Below, piece by piece: positions 63,780 to 64,000 of a DNA stretch of 64,000 nucleotides (its first letter is position 1; each line of letters begins with the position of its first letter). The stretch is from Leptolyngbya sp. PCC 7375 (GTDB lineage Bacteria; Cyanobacteriota; Cyanobacteriia; Phormidesmidales; Phormidesmidaceae). The stretch covers positions 1,350,486 to 1,414,485 of the forward strand of contig NZ_JH993797.1 of NCBI RefSeq assembly GCF_000316115.1. The letters run 5' to 3'. The notes under the pieces were generated by a model. The model ran no database searches. It was not told the origin of the DNA and saw nothing but the letters and a program-made list of their open reading frames with translations. The position numbers were made by a program, and so were the translations under genes.

Positions 63780-64000
63780 ATGGACAATGCGGTCGTTGAT
63801 CAGACCCAGTTTATTGATGAGTTGCAAGCTGAGCGCTTTATGCTTCCTGCCGCCGCTGCCATAGCACCCGTTATTACATTCGAGGCATTCGTGACTCAGG
63901 CTCTACAGACTTCCACTACCCCGGTAGAGGTTGACCTGGGTCCTGAATTATCCGATGAGGCGTTGGTTGCCAATATCGCTGCTGCGATCGCGCCCACTCC
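63780..64000 (+). CDS. N-terminus of an unknown protein (partial)
   Basis: An ATG at 63780, directly preceded by an in-frame stop at 63774-63776, opens a frame that stays open to the right edge (73 codons). It reads MDNAVVDQTQFIDELQAERF, then an Ala/Pro-rich segment (LPAAAAIAPVITFEAF), and ends in AAAIAPT over a HIP1 site. There is no obvious signal peptide and I do not recognise the family. The ribosome site is weak. It may be a real gene that continues beyond the window. Confidence 0.5.
   Translation, partial: MDNAVVDQTQFIDELQAERFMLPAAAAIAPVITFEAFVTQALQTSTTPVEVDLGPELSDEALVANIAAAIAPT

Overview
The window looks like chromosomal DNA of a cyanobacterium with a large, signalling-rich genome; I cannot fix the genus. 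The evidence is the very frequent octamer GCGATCGC (HIP1) inside and between genes, an Rcp1-type response regulator, a phytochrome, an ethylene-receptor-like kinase, a PEP-CTERM protein, pentapeptide and TPR proteins, and many short palindromic dispersed repeats. I see no rRNA, tRNA, CRISPR array, phage or intact insertion sequence.

Layout. 1-2.6 kb: start of a membrane protein, a one-pore potassium-type channel, a small unknown gene and a 51-bp tandem repeat. 2.6-12.5 kb: sensory genes (REC-PAS-TPR, Rcp1-like regulator, a giant CheB-CheR-PAS-kinase, a biliverdin-type phytochrome with an HWE kinase, and its partner regulator). 12.5-18.3 kb: housekeeping and stress genes (APH-like/AAA kinase fusion, Hsp20, a two-repeat helical protein, a LOG-family enzyme, a zinc-ribbon membrane protein, a GerMN protein). 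18.6-30.6 kb: two paralogous three-gene phosphorelay modules placed tail to tail, each with a REC-winged helix-HPt-REC regulator, a PAS histidine kinase and a lone REC. 30.8-32.6 kb: small secreted protein, MarR regulator and membrane protein, the last two sharing a probable operator. 33.3-43.2 kb: a co-directional envelope/glycan cluster (GT2, GT4, HlyD adaptor, TPR membrane protein, GT39-like transferase, flippase-like protein). 43.5-46.5 kb: PEP-CTERM protein and an ethylene-receptor-like hybrid kinase. 46.7-52.2 kb: a hydantoin-type amidohydrolase divergent from hyuA-hyuB. 52.2-60.2 kb: an accessory island with a pseudokinase fused to a phosphate-binding-like domain, two DUF4157 proteins (one ending in a calpain-like protease) and two small paralogous DcrB/DUF1795-like proteins. 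60.5-64 kb: secreted TPR and pentapeptide-repeat proteins and the start of an unknown gene.

The most interesting parts are the 52-60 kb island, which resembles a cargo set of an extracellular contractile injection system without its structural genes, and the mirrored phosphorelay modules at 19-30.6 kb. Several intergenic gaps hold MITE-like inverted-repeat elements or long perfect palindromes, which I list separately. All functional calls rest on motifs read by eye; no database search was run.
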